Below, in pieces: positions 17,901-25,603 of a stretch of DNA of 64,000 nt (within the stretch, counting starts at the first letter, position 1; the number at the start of each line of letters is the position of its first letter). A program made the translations under genes and the position numbers. Under the pieces are notes generated by a model that saw only the letters and a list, made by a program, of their open reading frames with translations, searched no databases and was not told the DNA's origin. This stretch comes from Planctomycetota bacterium (GTDB lineage: Bacteria; Planctomycetota; UBA1135; UBA2386). The stretch is from contig JANQJF010000005.1 in the NCBI GenBank assembly GCA_028281765.1, forward strand, positions 1 through 64,000, in the 5' to 3' direction.

Positions 17901-18485
17901 GTCGAGCTCGAGAACCCGGCAGGCACAGACGCGGGCTACGTGGTCGTGAACGGCATCGCGCAGACCGGGACGATCGGCACGGACTTCATCGCGAAGTACT
18001 GTCTGCTGTCGATGTACCAGTCGTTCTTCGAGTCGGGTGCGGCGTCGATGACCTACCGCATCAAGCAGCCGGCGCGCGTCGAGATCATGACGCCGACGGA
18101 GATCACGGAGATCAACGATCCGGCGACGGTCGACATCCAGTTCGCGACGAGCTGGAACCGCTGGGACGGCAAGCCCTACACGGACTCGACGCCGGGGTCG
18201 TTCGCCGAATCCGAGGCCGAACTCGAGTTCGTCATCATGTATTCGCGGGACGGCGGCCGCACCTGGCTGTACATCCAGGACGACACGCCCGCGGTCTTCG
18301 GCGTCAAGCCGACCGACAGCACCTACATCGTCGATGACCAGGGGACGGGTGACGAAACGTACACCTGGCCGACTCCGTCGGGCTCGTACCCCGAGGGTTC
18401 GTACCTGATTCGCGTCGAATGCTACCGACAGAACCAGGCGCTGCACTACTCGCAGCACATGGTCAAGATCTACATCGCCCGCTAG
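14976..18485 (+). CDS. Giant type IV pilin-like protein, 1169 aa
   Basis: The N-terminus is a class III prepilin signal: a short basic leader (MRERVRTTEA) then GFSLAELMMGIVIFVISVIV, with Gly at the cleavage site and Glu at mature position 5. Prepilin peptidase would cut after Gly and the hydrophobic helix would enter a pilus-like fibre or pseudopilus. The rest is over 1,100 residues of Tyr/Asn/Asp/Gly/Trp-rich extracellular sequence, far beyond the 100-250 aa of ordinary pilins. Near the C-terminus is an Ig/sialidase-like segment with an Asp-box-like YSRDGGRTW. The start is ATG 14976 with GGGGAGG five bases upstream. A second prepilin-like gene follows after nine bases. No pilus motor or peptidase genes are present here. 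Confidence 0.85.
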   Translation: MRERVRTTEAGFSLAELMMGIVIFVISVIVLGSHVTSNYNSTQSQRDLVFAYTKAQAILSEIHSFVDRGEIEAAVDLDVLDDGVVNRPVLTVSDDAAGNPLTADHPLSGNFQRDSEWVWSRRISVRPFTGLNNRNVRYVTVRIYKRNRDGAERELATLSSVVNSVASAFPTTQVFDVYLLAVATIPGWWVHMESIIPFVESAITDLENRNPGLSVRTHWITKAGYGRNQVYRPFTNDSNDSHTQVDSVYYYPGKMPSGNASSYYYVPDLIQARISVDGTERHGFDPDTNPYPYAVSDFYNHTMRYPRAKAFHDERVQFIKDRKAAIRAAELAGTTPDPELEDMSEEPTLQILLEEMCTNPDAYRHALIVNLHGELLPVPSLRNYSNPAKAPGLMPGVRVVTHPEELRTARPGTPGDNDVRLRVYAYNTDADSVSHDRLSVSNPILLQIMDVDLTDGAINTLASGVQIEKLDGGLAGRVYDSDFVASAPWTGTSDEMLYYIWFNNPPGERKSTMIYLINTPTVATRVGDKGLYDNERSRLYDLEYVPSCTDSDAVADFDNNLGDDGDGPKNTARWRITLPASLWTDERFYYPTEPAPPASPNYNPNATAEPDHTLVVRTRITNWANPEWATTGEWFTPTTDPNQPENFSETYTWWADSPDDVPITERSQFQGDPRHNPYLDLLAGDPDFGDGYNWFFDSLTNDGDNAKDDFFGIVRSWNRWNGSIRQDVPRMFELFRTAISSTRSIYTTLTGYSYYYMGVGNEIGYDGANGYPNSIPTDRTPWGAAADSDGFVNNITGNRCYVRDGGSNYWWGMPWLGELYPDAAVGDFYAIDGGGNLVGNLPAGSSSGSFYRQSEYDAYQGSDFTAHGTRMYSSRQRTSTRGCVSFFNVGTTSQHFNHHFSGGAGNLVGSGLEIADNYGFPMATSVEVSRPFSIDTSGNEPEEYSYAPYSTNRFTASIAQTFFNHPTSGHTGSGLVELENPAGTDAGYVVVNGIAQTGTIGTDFIAKYCLLSMYQSFFESGAASMTYRIKQPARVEIMTPTEITEINDPATVDIQFATSWNRWDGKPYTDSTPGSFAESEAELEFVIMYSRDGGRTWLYIQDDTPAVFGVKPTDSTYIVDDQGTGDETYTWPTPSGSYPEGSYLIRVECYRQNQALHYSQHMVKIYIAR

Positions 18486-18494
18486 GAGAGCAAC

Positions 18495-19532
18495 GTGTTC
18501 ACAGCACTCGATCATCATCGCCAGCGCGGCTTCACGTTCATCGAGGCGCTCATCGCGTCGATGCTCGTCTTGGTTCTCGCGTATCTCGTGATGACGCTCA
18601 GCCGCTCCGGCATGGAGGCGCAGAGCTACTCGCAGCGGATGAACCGCGTCACCGAGATCTCGCAAGAGCTCGTCGAGACGATGCGTGAAGACGCGCAGTC
18701 TTCGGTGCGGCTCTTCGGCAACGACGCGACCGGCGCGGCCTACCTCAACCTGTTCGACTACACGAGCATGCCGGCGGTCGCCCCGTCGTCGCGGCTGCCG
18801 CAGATCGACGAGAGCGCGGTGTTCGAGCCCGAAGGCGCGCTCGGCACGCGCACGGGCAACTCGCTCCTCCTCGCGCGGCATGCGTGGTCGGACGAGTTCA
18901 CGGTTACGTCGGGCAACACTTACCGCGTCGGCGTCTACCGCCTCGTCTACTACTACATGACCGAGGTCGACGGCGGTCCTGCGGAGGGTTCGTCGGCCGG
19001 ACTCAACCTCGCGCAGTGGGTCAGCGAACCGCTCGTCGACGGCAACGAAATCGACAACATTGCCGATGCCACGGACCGCGCGAACTTCCTCGAGCACCTG
19101 CGCGCCGGCACGGCGGACGACTCGGGCAACATCCACACGGCTGTCCAGGTCGTCTGGAAGCTCGGCGAGGATCTGGCCGTCAGCGACACGCTGCGCCAGA
19201 TCACGAGCGGCGGCGGATTGTCAGCGTCTCAGGTCTCGCCCCGGCCGGCTGGCGGCTGGCGGATCTACGGTGACGAGGAGCGCAGCCGGCCCGGGATGCT
19301 CTACTACCGCTACCACTCGGTCGCGACGAACCACGCGCCCCGCGTCGTCGGGGCGGCCAAGTTCGGGTTCAAGACCTCGACGAACGGCGGATTCCCGCAC
19401 GGTTTCGAGACCCAGATCATCGGTCCGGCCTCGGCCCGGCAGATTCTGCTGCACTTGAGCGTCGTGTCGACGCACACAGGGCGGCTGGCCTGGCACGAGA
19501 GCCAGGTGGTGACGGACGCGCGGGATTTGTAG
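18495..19532 (+). CDS. Type IV pilin-like (minor pilin/pseudopilin) protein, 345 aa
   Basis: Starts with GTG at 18495; the stop codon of the previous gene is embedded in its ribosome-binding site (TAGGAGAG). The leader MFTALDHHRQRG precedes the prepilin helix FTFIEALIASMLVLVLAYLV, with Glu at mature position 5. The remaining ~310 residues form a predicted extracellular beta-rich domain (GNTYRVGVYRLVYYYMTEVD). It is translationally close-coupled with the giant pilin-like protein, so the two probably assemble together. A minor pilin or priming pseudopilin role is an inference from size and position. Confidence 0.82.
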   Translation: MFTALDHHRQRGFTFIEALIASMLVLVLAYLVMTLSRSGMEAQSYSQRMNRVTEISQELVETMREDAQSSVRLFGNDATGAAYLNLFDYTSMPAVAPSSRLPQIDESAVFEPEGALGTRTGNSLLLARHAWSDEFTVTSGNTYRVGVYRLVYYYMTEVDGGPAEGSSAGLNLAQWVSEPLVDGNEIDNIADATDRANFLEHLRAGTADDSGNIHTAVQVVWKLGEDLAVSDTLRQITSGGGLSASQVSPRPAGGWRIYGDEERSRPGMLYYRYHSVATNHAPRVVGAAKFGFKTSTNGGFPHGFETQIIGPASARQILLHLSVVSTHTGRLAWHESQVVTDARDL

Positions 19533-19575
19533 CGGCGGCGGAGCACGGGCACGGGGCAAGTGGGCTGGATTGGGG

Positions 19576-19604
19576 TTGTGGTCGGGGCGGGGCGTCGCTA
19601 GCCT
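19576..19604 (+). promoter_or_regulatory. Possible sigma-70-type promoter of rpoZ
   Basis: TTGTGG (19576-19581), a 17-bp spacer, then TAGCCT (19599-19604), 19 bp before the rpoZ start codon. A GC-rich stem (19585-19592 with 19605-19612) overlaps the spacer and could act as a terminator for the pilin operon. The -10 box is far from consensus, so this is only a candidate. Confidence 0.3.
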
Positions 19605-19623
19605 CCCCGCCCGGAATTCCGTT

Positions 19624-19842
19624 ATGGCAGATACCCTTCCTCAGAAGCTCGTGCGGCAGGTGGGCGGTTCGTTCCGTCTGACGGCCTTGCTGCAAAAGCG
19701 CGTTCGGGAGCTCGTGCGTGGCCAGAAGCCGCTGTTCGAGACCCGGGATCGCAACTACGTCCGGATCGCGTCCGAGGAGCTCGAGCGCGGTCTCATCGAA
19801 CTCGTCCCCGATGAGGACGCGACGGCGCCCGAGGGTCTGTGA
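19624..19842 (+). CDS. rpoZ: DNA-directed RNA polymerase omega subunit
   Basis: A 72-aa protein of the RpoZ/Rpb6 family, which helps fold the beta' subunit and assemble RNA polymerase. Family features are the FRLTALLQKRVRELV helix and the basic-acidic run after it (RDRNYVRIASEELERGLIEL). Its length is near the family norm. The start is ATG 19624; a longer frame from 19570 covers the promoter region and is rejected. It stands alone between the pilin-like genes and a receptor-like Ser/Thr kinase. Confidence 0.85.
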   Translation: MADTLPQKLVRQVGGSFRLTALLQKRVRELVRGQKPLFETRDRNYVRIASEELERGLIELVPDEDATAPEGL

Positions 19843-19872
19843 AACCCGAAGGCCCGTGACCGGCGGGCGCGG

Positions 19873-19891
19873 CCGTCGAGGAATTCGACGG
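19873..19891. terminator. Small hairpin after rpoZ
   Basis: CCGTCGA (19873-19879) pairs with TCGACGG (19885-19891) around five bases, 31 bp after the rpoZ stop. There is no T tract; a weak terminator or 3'-end stabiliser is possible. Confidence 0.3.
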
Positions 19892-19933
19892 TAGCGCGCT
19901 CGAGGCGGACCACACCCGAGCCTCGAATGGCTC

Positions 19934-22900
19934 GTGCCGGGACCCACGGCGGTCCGAAAAAGGAGTGTGGTTCTAGAAGGCAGAAACCCGAGCGTCGCGG
20001 GTCGACGGCTCGGTGACTTCACGATCGAGGGTGAGCTCGGTCGTGGTGGTATGGGCGTGGTCTACCGCGCCCGGCAGGAGTCGATGGGACGCACCGTCGC
20101 GCTCAAGACCCTGCCGTCGTTCATCGGGATGGATCAGGACTCCGTCGCGCGTTTCCGCCGTGAGGCGGAAGCGGCAGGCCGACTGTCTCATCCCGGGATC
20201 GTGCCAGTGTTCGCGGTCGGCGAAGCCGAGGGTGTGCACTACTACGCGATGGAGCTGCTCGACGGCTTGTCGCTGTCTTCGGTTCTGGACTCGTTGGCGG
20301 ATCGCGCACCCGAGCGGTTGCTAGGCACGCTTGCGGAAGAGTGCGACGGGATCGGCGAGGTTTCCGCGTCGATGGTCGGTTCGAACTCGCGTTATGCCAA
20401 CTCCTGTGCGGCGATCGCTGCGGATCTCGCGGCCGCGCTGACGGCGGCGCACCGCGGCAAGGTCATCCACCGAGACATCAAACCGAGCAACGTTCAGATT
20501 CGTGAATCGGGTCGTCCGGTGCTCGTCGACTTCGGCCTCGCCCGCGACGAGATGACGGTCGGTCTGACGCAGAGCGGGGACGCGCTCGGCACGCCGGCGT
20601 ACATGGCGCCGGAGCAAGCGCGTGGCGAGAGCGACCTCGACGCGCGCGCGGACATCTACGGTCTTGGTGCGACGCTCTACGAAATGCTGACTCTGCGGCC
20701 GCCGTTCGAAGGCGCGCACCCCGCGGAGATCATGCGCAAGATCGTGGAGCTCGACCCCACGCCGGTTCGTCAGCTCAACCCGCGCTGCCCACCCGACCTC
20801 GAGAAGATCGTCCACACCTGCCTGTCGAAGAACCCGGACGATCGATACGCGGCGGCCGAAGCGCTCGAAATGGATCTTCGCGCGTTCCTCGAAGGGCGCG
20901 AGGTCTTCGCGCGCCGGCCTCGCCTGGTCGATCGCATGATGCGCGTCATGCGGCGTGACAAGCGCGCGATGATGGTCGGCGCAGCGGCGCTGCTCGTCAG
21001 TGCGATGGCGTTCGCGTTCATGGGGGTGATCGCATCGAATCGTGCGAGCGAAGAGGGGCAAGCCGCGCTCCAAGACGCATTCGAAGCCGTTCAGTCTCGG
21101 CGCCTCGATGACGCGATGGCCGCCTACGGGCGTGCGCAGGCGCTGCTTGGCGAAGAGGTCGTCACGGCGGCTCGGCGGGAGCACCTCGTGCAGTCATTCG
21201 AAGGCCTCTACGCCGGAGGGCACTTCGAACACCTCGAGCAGTACCTCGGCGGTTGGGGCGAGGACGAGCGCGATACGCGCTGGCACGAGTTCTCGGCGCG
21301 GTTGCACGGCCGCGGTCAGTTCGCGCTTCCGGAGATGAACGGTGCGACGGTCGAAACGCGCCGCCTCGACGGCGACCTCGGCGCTTGGCGCGCGTGGCGC
21401 CCGGGGGAGCGATTGCCGCTCGGTGAGCTGCTGGTGCGAGTGTCGCGACCGGGTTTCGCGACGACTGTGCAGCGCGTCGCGATCGAGCGTGACGTCGAGA
21501 CTCAGGTGCGACCGTTCGCGCTGGCCTCGAGCGCACTGACGGACGACCTCGTGCTGGTCTCCGATCCGAGCGGTTCGCTCGGCTCTCTCGTGCAGCGATG
21601 CGAGTTCACGTGTGGCGAGTACGAGAAGGTCCTCGACGGCGTCACCGACCCCGCCTTGCGTGCGGAGTTGCTCCCCGACGATTGGGACCGGCAGCGGACG
21701 CGTCCCGACCTCCCCGTCACCGGTGTGTCGTTCGCGCAGGTGCGGACGGTCGCCGCGATGCTGGGCATGCATCCGATCTCCGAAGAGGAGTACGAGCTCG
21801 CCGCGACGGCCGGCCTGCACGGCTTGCGATACCCGTGGGGGAATTCGTACGTCGCGTCGCACGTGGCGGCTGACCCGAACGTCCTGTCCGAACCGAAGCC
21901 CGCGATGTCGAGCCTCGACGGCGCGTCGCCGCACGGGGTGCTGAACCTCGTCGGCAACGTCGCCGAGCTGGTCGCGCCGCCGGTCGACTCGTGGGAGGTT
22001 CAGGTCGCGGGTGGATACTTCGGTTCGCTGCCGACGCGAATCGCATGCGAGCTGCGTGAGCCGCTCGGGGGTCCGTTCGACAGCAGTCGACGCGCGGGGT
22101 TCCGGCTGGCCCGATTCGTCGCGCCGCCGGAGTCGTCCGAGATCGCCGCCGACGTCGAGCGTCGCTTGAAGAAGATGTTCGAGGCGAGCTTCACCTCGCT
22201 GCTGCACGACTGGACGGTTCGTCTCGACGGTTCCGCGCGGCTCGACGTCCAGCTCGTCGGCCGGCATCGCGAGGACCGGGACCGCATCGTCTGGCCGTTC
22301 CGCACCGAAGGGTTCGCGCAGGTCGGAGAGATCGAGGTGCAGGACGGCTACGGCCGTCCGCTCCGCGCGACTCGCGGGCTCAATCGATACCGTGAGCTTG
22401 CCGAGCTGACCGTCGAGCTCGATCGACCCGTGCGTCGCGGGCAGCAGTACCAGATGAAGATCGGCACCGACCTCGAACCGCGCTCGTTCTTGGTCGGCCG
22501 CGGCGATTCGTACTCGCTGCACGTGCCGCTCCAGACGGTCGCGCTGCTGCGCACGATGGTGCGGGTCAACCTGCCGCCGCGCACGCGCGTCGAGTCCGTC
22601 GACCCGAAGGCCAGCGCGATCCACTACGTCGGTGGTGCGCCCGTTCTCGTCTGGCAGTTCGAGGACGACCTCGGTGGCAAGCTCGCGATGCCCGCGGTCG
22701 TGCGTTTCCGCCACGATGGTGCGATGACCGAGGCGTGGCCTGTGCGGCAGGAAGTCCAGAAGACGGTCGACGACTTCATGCACGCGCTGCGCGACGGCGA
22801 CACCAAGTCCCTCGAGCGGCTCCTGGGTCACGAATTCCGGCAGCTGCCGCACGGCCGTGGTCGAGAGGAGACGATCCGCGTCCACAGCGCGACTGAGGAT

Positions 22901-23656
22901 CGCATCGAGTCGTTCCGGTCGCACAAGCTGATCGACGCCACGCCGGTCGGTGACGTCGTCACGGCGTGGCTTCACGTCGATCAGGAGACGCGGGGTCGCG
23001 ACGGCGAGATCACGAAGCTCGAGAACTGGCCGCTTCGGATGCTCCTGCGTCGGAACGAGGCGCAGGGTCGCTTCGAGGTTCTCGAACTCGCCCCCGCGGG
23101 CCGCGCGGACGGCGGGCGCATGATCGGCGCGTCGTATCGCCACGACTCGCTCTGGATCGAGATCACGCCGCCTGAGGACACGGCGGTGCAGCTGCGTCGT
23201 ATCGATGGCCACATGGCCGACATGCAGGTGGTGTGCGTGCCCCAGGGCGGTCGCGACGTTTCCGGCATCAGCTACGCGCTGTTCGGGTTGACGGCGCCGG
23301 TCGACGACGACCGGGAGTCGATCATGCACCGTCTGACCGACGGCGCGTGGTCGATGCGCCGCGGGCAGGGCCTCGAGGGACCGAAGGTCGGCGTTCTGGG
23401 CTCGCTCGAGTTCGCCGCGAAGACCGAGCAGCAGCACTGGCTCTTCGACCTCGGCGGTGGTCAGGGATTCCACCGAGAGGAATGGACGTACATGCAGCGC
23501 GGACAGCGCTGGTTCCTGAGTCGTGCGCGCGCGGTCGGAGACACGGCGGAGGAGGCCCAGGCCAAATTCCGCAAGCACCGACACTTCTTCGACGAGATGG
23601 CGCTCTCGGTCTCGATTCGGGACGAGCCGTTCTCCGATGCGAGCGACGCGAAATAG
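19934..23656 (+). CDS. Transmembrane Ser/Thr protein kinase with FGE-like and NTF2-like domains
   Basis: A 1240-aa receptor-like kinase. Kinase domain, residues 25-320: glycine loop GRGGMGVVYRAR, ATP Lys in VALKTL, catalytic HRDIKPSN, DFG in LVDFGLAR, and MAPEQ; about 50 extra residues lie before HRD. One membrane helix at 342-366. Around 550-735 is a formylglycine-generating-enzyme/sulfatase-modifying-factor fold (YPWGNSY, NLVGNVAELV, SSRRAGFRLARF). Residues 940-1060 resemble an SnoaL/NTF2-like cone (DDFMHALRDGDTKSLERLL). The outer part probably senses a ligand; no catalytic Cys pair of a true FGE is evident. The start is uncertain: GTG 19934, or GTG 19967, which lies too close behind an AGGAG. 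Confidence 0.88.
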   Translation: MPGPTAVRKRSVVLEGRNPSVAGRRLGDFTIEGELGRGGMGVVYRARQESMGRTVALKTLPSFIGMDQDSVARFRREAEAAGRLSHPGIVPVFAVGEAEGVHYYAMELLDGLSLSSVLDSLADRAPERLLGTLAEECDGIGEVSASMVGSNSRYANSCAAIAADLAAALTAAHRGKVIHRDIKPSNVQIRESGRPVLVDFGLARDEMTVGLTQSGDALGTPAYMAPEQARGESDLDARADIYGLGATLYEMLTLRPPFEGAHPAEIMRKIVELDPTPVRQLNPRCPPDLEKIVHTCLSKNPDDRYAAAEALEMDLRAFLEGREVFARRPRLVDRMMRVMRRDKRAMMVGAAALLVSAMAFAFMGVIASNRASEEGQAALQDAFEAVQSRRLDDAMAAYGRAQALLGEEVVTAARREHLVQSFEGLYAGGHFEHLEQYLGGWGEDERDTRWHEFSARLHGRGQFALPEMNGATVETRRLDGDLGAWRAWRPGERLPLGELLVRVSRPGFATTVQRVAIERDVETQVRPFALASSALTDDLVLVSDPSGSLGSLVQRCEFTCGEYEKVLDGVTDPALRAELLPDDWDRQRTRPDLPVTGVSFAQVRTVAAMLGMHPISEEEYELAATAGLHGLRYPWGNSYVASHVAADPNVLSEPKPAMSSLDGASPHGVLNLVGNVAELVAPPVDSWEVQVAGGYFGSLPTRIACELREPLGGPFDSSRRAGFRLARFVAPPESSEIAADVERRLKKMFEASFTSLLHDWTVRLDGSARLDVQLVGRHREDRDRIVWPFRTEGFAQVGEIEVQDGYGRPLRATRGLNRYRELAELTVELDRPVRRGQQYQMKIGTDLEPRSFLVGRGDSYSLHVPLQTVALLRTMVRVNLPPRTRVESVDPKASAIHYVGGAPVLVWQFEDDLGGKLAMPAVVRFRHDGAMTEAWPVRQEVQKTVDDFMHALRDGDTKSLERLLGHEFRQLPHGRGREETIRVHSATEDRIESFRSHKLIDATPVGDVVTAWLHVDQETRGRDGEITKLENWPLRMLLRRNEAQGRFEVLELAPAGRADGGRMIGASYRHDSLWIEITPPEDTAVQLRRIDGHMADMQVVCVPQGGRDVSGISYALFGLTAPVDDDRESIMHRLTDGAWSMRRGQGLEGPKVGVLGSLEFAAKTEQQHWLFDLGGGQGFHREEWTYMQRGQRWFLSRARAVGDTAEEAQAKFRKHRHFFDEMALSVSIRDEPFSDASDAK

Positions 23657-23738
23657 ATCAGCGTCCACTTTTGCTGCGGTCGGCGCGCGGAAACGCCGAT
23701 ACAGAGGCGGAGGCGGAATCACGCCGCCGGGGCCCAAC

Positions 23739-24602
23739 ATGAAACGATTCGTCACCACCGCGATCGCCGTCCTGCTCACCGCGACCGCGCTCGATGCACA
23801 GAGCACCGAGCGTCGCGAGCGCATCAAGCAGGAGATCCTCGAGAAGCAGCGCCTGATGCGTGAAGGCAAGCTGGTCCGCGCCAACGTGCGCGTGACGGTG
23901 CGCCTGAACAACGGCAGCCGCCTGCGCGGCGTCGTCAAGGACGGTCGCTTCATCGAGCGCCTCGACGAGCGCGAGTTCGTCGAAGCACGCAAGCCCGGTC
24001 CGAACTCGGGTCTGCGGCTGTGGTACTACGACGACACCAACTCCTACATCTTCTTGCCGTATCGCTCGGTCAAGAAGTACCGCATCGGTGAGCGCCTGAC
24101 CGACGCGGAAGTGCAGGCCATCGCGAAGCGCATCGACGAGCAGCGCAAGAAGGCCGAGTCGAAGCGCGACAACTACCTCGCGAAGAAGGCCGCGGCGGAA
24201 GAAGCCCGCCGTCGCGCCCGCGAGGGCAACGGTGCCGAAACGCCGGCGAAGCCCGAGGTCGAGCAGGAGAGCCAGCTGACCGCAGACCAGCGGGCGCTGC
24301 TCGCCGAGTTCCCGCCCGAGCAGGGGTGGGGTCTCGATCGCCTGCAGTCGATCGAAAAGCGCAAGGTGACGGTCGGGGTGTTCCCGTCGAAGTCGGAGCA
24401 GCGATTCATCGACAACTTCTCGATGTGGAACCAGGCGTACGAGCTCCAGCAGGCGGAGAAGGAAGCGGTCACACCGAAGCCGACGCCGAAGCCGACGGAC
24501 AAGCCGACGGACAAGCCCGCCCCGAAGCCGGCCCAGCCGATCACCCCGGTGCCGGTGCCCACGGGTTCGCCGCTGCCGATGCCGGGCGGCACGGGCAAGT
24601 AG
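23739..24602 (+). CDS. Exported protein with charged coil and Lys/Pro-rich tail
   Basis: A 287-aa protein of unrecognised family. It has a signal peptide (MKRFVTTAIAVLLTATALDAQ). Residues 25-60 are highly charged and helical. A small beta domain follows (RVTVRLNNGSRLRGVVKDGR), which reads like an Sm-like or SH3-like barrel. Residues 125-170 form a Lys/Arg/Glu/Ala coiled coil. The C-terminus is a repetitive Pro/Lys linker (TPKPTPKPTDKPTDKPAPKP) that may cross or bind the cell envelope. The start is set by the signal peptide. The gene follows the Ser/Thr kinase by 82 bp on the same strand; a functional link is possible but unproven. Confidence 0.65.
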   Translation: MKRFVTTAIAVLLTATALDAQSTERRERIKQEILEKQRLMREGKLVRANVRVTVRLNNGSRLRGVVKDGRFIERLDEREFVEARKPGPNSGLRLWYYDDTNSYIFLPYRSVKKYRIGERLTDAEVQAIAKRIDEQRKKAESKRDNYLAKKAAAEEARRRAREGNGAETPAKPEVEQESQLTADQRALLAEFPPEQGWGLDRLQSIEKRKVTVGVFPSKSEQRFIDNFSMWNQAYELQQAEKEAVTPKPTPKPTDKPTDKPAPKPAQPITPVPVPTGSPLPMPGGTGK

Positions 24603-24617
24603 CGACCGCGAGTCGCC

Positions 24618-24637
24618 GCGACACGAGGTGTCGCTTT
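24618..24637 (+). terminator. Short hairpin with TTT after the exported-protein gene
   Basis: GCGACAC (24618-24624), loop GAG, GTGTCGC (24628-24634), then TTT. A weak intrinsic terminator separating this gene from fabD. A possible fabD promoter -35 box TTGACC lies just downstream at 24652-24657, but no convincing -10 box follows it. Confidence 0.4.
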
Positions 24638-24688
24638 ACCCCTGCTCGAACTTGACCTGAGCGGGTCGCGGTCGTTCCTTGGGCGCCC

Positions 24689-25603
24689 ATGTCCACCGCG
24701 TTCCTGTTCACCGGCCAAGGGTCCCAGTTCACCGGGATGGGCCGGGATCTCGCCGAGCGATTCCCCGCCGCCAAGGCCGTCTTCGACGAAGCCGACTCCG
24801 TGCTCGGGGAGAGCATCTCGCAGCTCTGTTTCGAGGGCCCCGACGAGAAGCTCGCGCTGACCGAGAACACGCAGCCGGCGACGCTGACGGTGTCGATCGC
24901 CGCGTTCCGCGCCGCGGGTGCCACCCCGGCCGCCGCCGCCGGCCACTCGCTGGGGGAATACAGTGCCCTCACGGCGGCGGGCGCGTTCCAGTTTGCAGAT
25001 GCCGTGCGGCTCGTGCGGGAGCGCGCGCGTCGCATGCAGGAGGCCGTGCCCGTCGGCACCGGCGGCATGGTCGTGCTGCGCAAGATGGACGAGGCGGAGG
25101 CGCGCGAGATCGCGGCCAAGGTCCAGAGCGGAGTTTGTGACGTCGCGAACATCAACGCGCCGGGTCAGGTCGTCCTCTCGGGCGAGTCGGTCGCGATGGA
25201 CGAAGTCGTCGAGATGGTCGGCGAGCGGAAGGCGATGAAGCTCGCTGTGTCGGTGCCGTTCCACAGCTCGCTCCTCAAGGACGCTTCGACGGGCTTTGCC
25301 GGTGTACTCGCGGATATTCCGATCGAAGCGCCGTCGTTCCCGATCTACTGCAACGTCGATGCGGCACCGGTGAACTCGGTCGTCGACGTGCGTTCGGCGC
25401 TGCAGCGACAGTTCGCGGGTTCGGTGCTGTGGCAGAAGAGCATCGAGCGCATGCTCGACGACGGCTTCCGCAAGTTCGTCGAGTTCGGCCCGAAGCCGAC
25501 GCTCGTCCGGATGGTCTCGCAGATCGCGCGACAGATGGACGTGGACGGAGTCGAGACGGTCGGCGTCACGACAGCGGACGAACTCGACGCCTTCCTTTCG
25601 TGA
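24689..25603 (+). CDS. fabD: Malonyl-CoA:acyl carrier protein transacylase
   Basis: A 304-aa enzyme that loads malonyl groups onto ACP for fatty acid synthesis. The oxyanion/Gln segment LFTGQGSQ, nucleophile motif GHSLGEYSAL (active Ser) and catalytic His in VPFHSSLL are all present, and the length fits FabD. It heads a run of genes for lipid A and LPS core: its stop overlaps the GTG start of lpxK (GTGA), suggesting translational coupling. No fabF, fabG or acpP lies beside it, so its placement with lpxK ties acyl supply to lipid A assembly here. Confidence 0.95.
   Translation: MSTAFLFTGQGSQFTGMGRDLAERFPAAKAVFDEADSVLGESISQLCFEGPDEKLALTENTQPATLTVSIAAFRAAGATPAAAAGHSLGEYSALTAAGAFQFADAVRLVRERARRMQEAVPVGTGGMVVLRKMDEAEAREIAAKVQSGVCDVANINAPGQVVLSGESVAMDEVVEMVGERKAMKLAVSVPFHSSLLKDASTGFAGVLADIPIEAPSFPIYCNVDAAPVNSVVDVRSALQRQFAGSVLWQKSIERMLDDGFRKFVEFGPKPTLVRMVSQIARQMDVDGVETVGVTTADELDAFLS

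Noticed and set aside
14574-19136. 1520-aa ORF on the minus strand
   Set aside because: Antisense to the two pilin-like genes and Arg/Val/Asp-biased, as expected from the mirror of GC-rich codons. The plus-strand genes have signal motifs and ribosome-binding sites.
21194-23992. 932-aa ORF on the minus strand
   Set aside because: Antisense to the Ser/Thr kinase external domains and Arg-rich with no domain.
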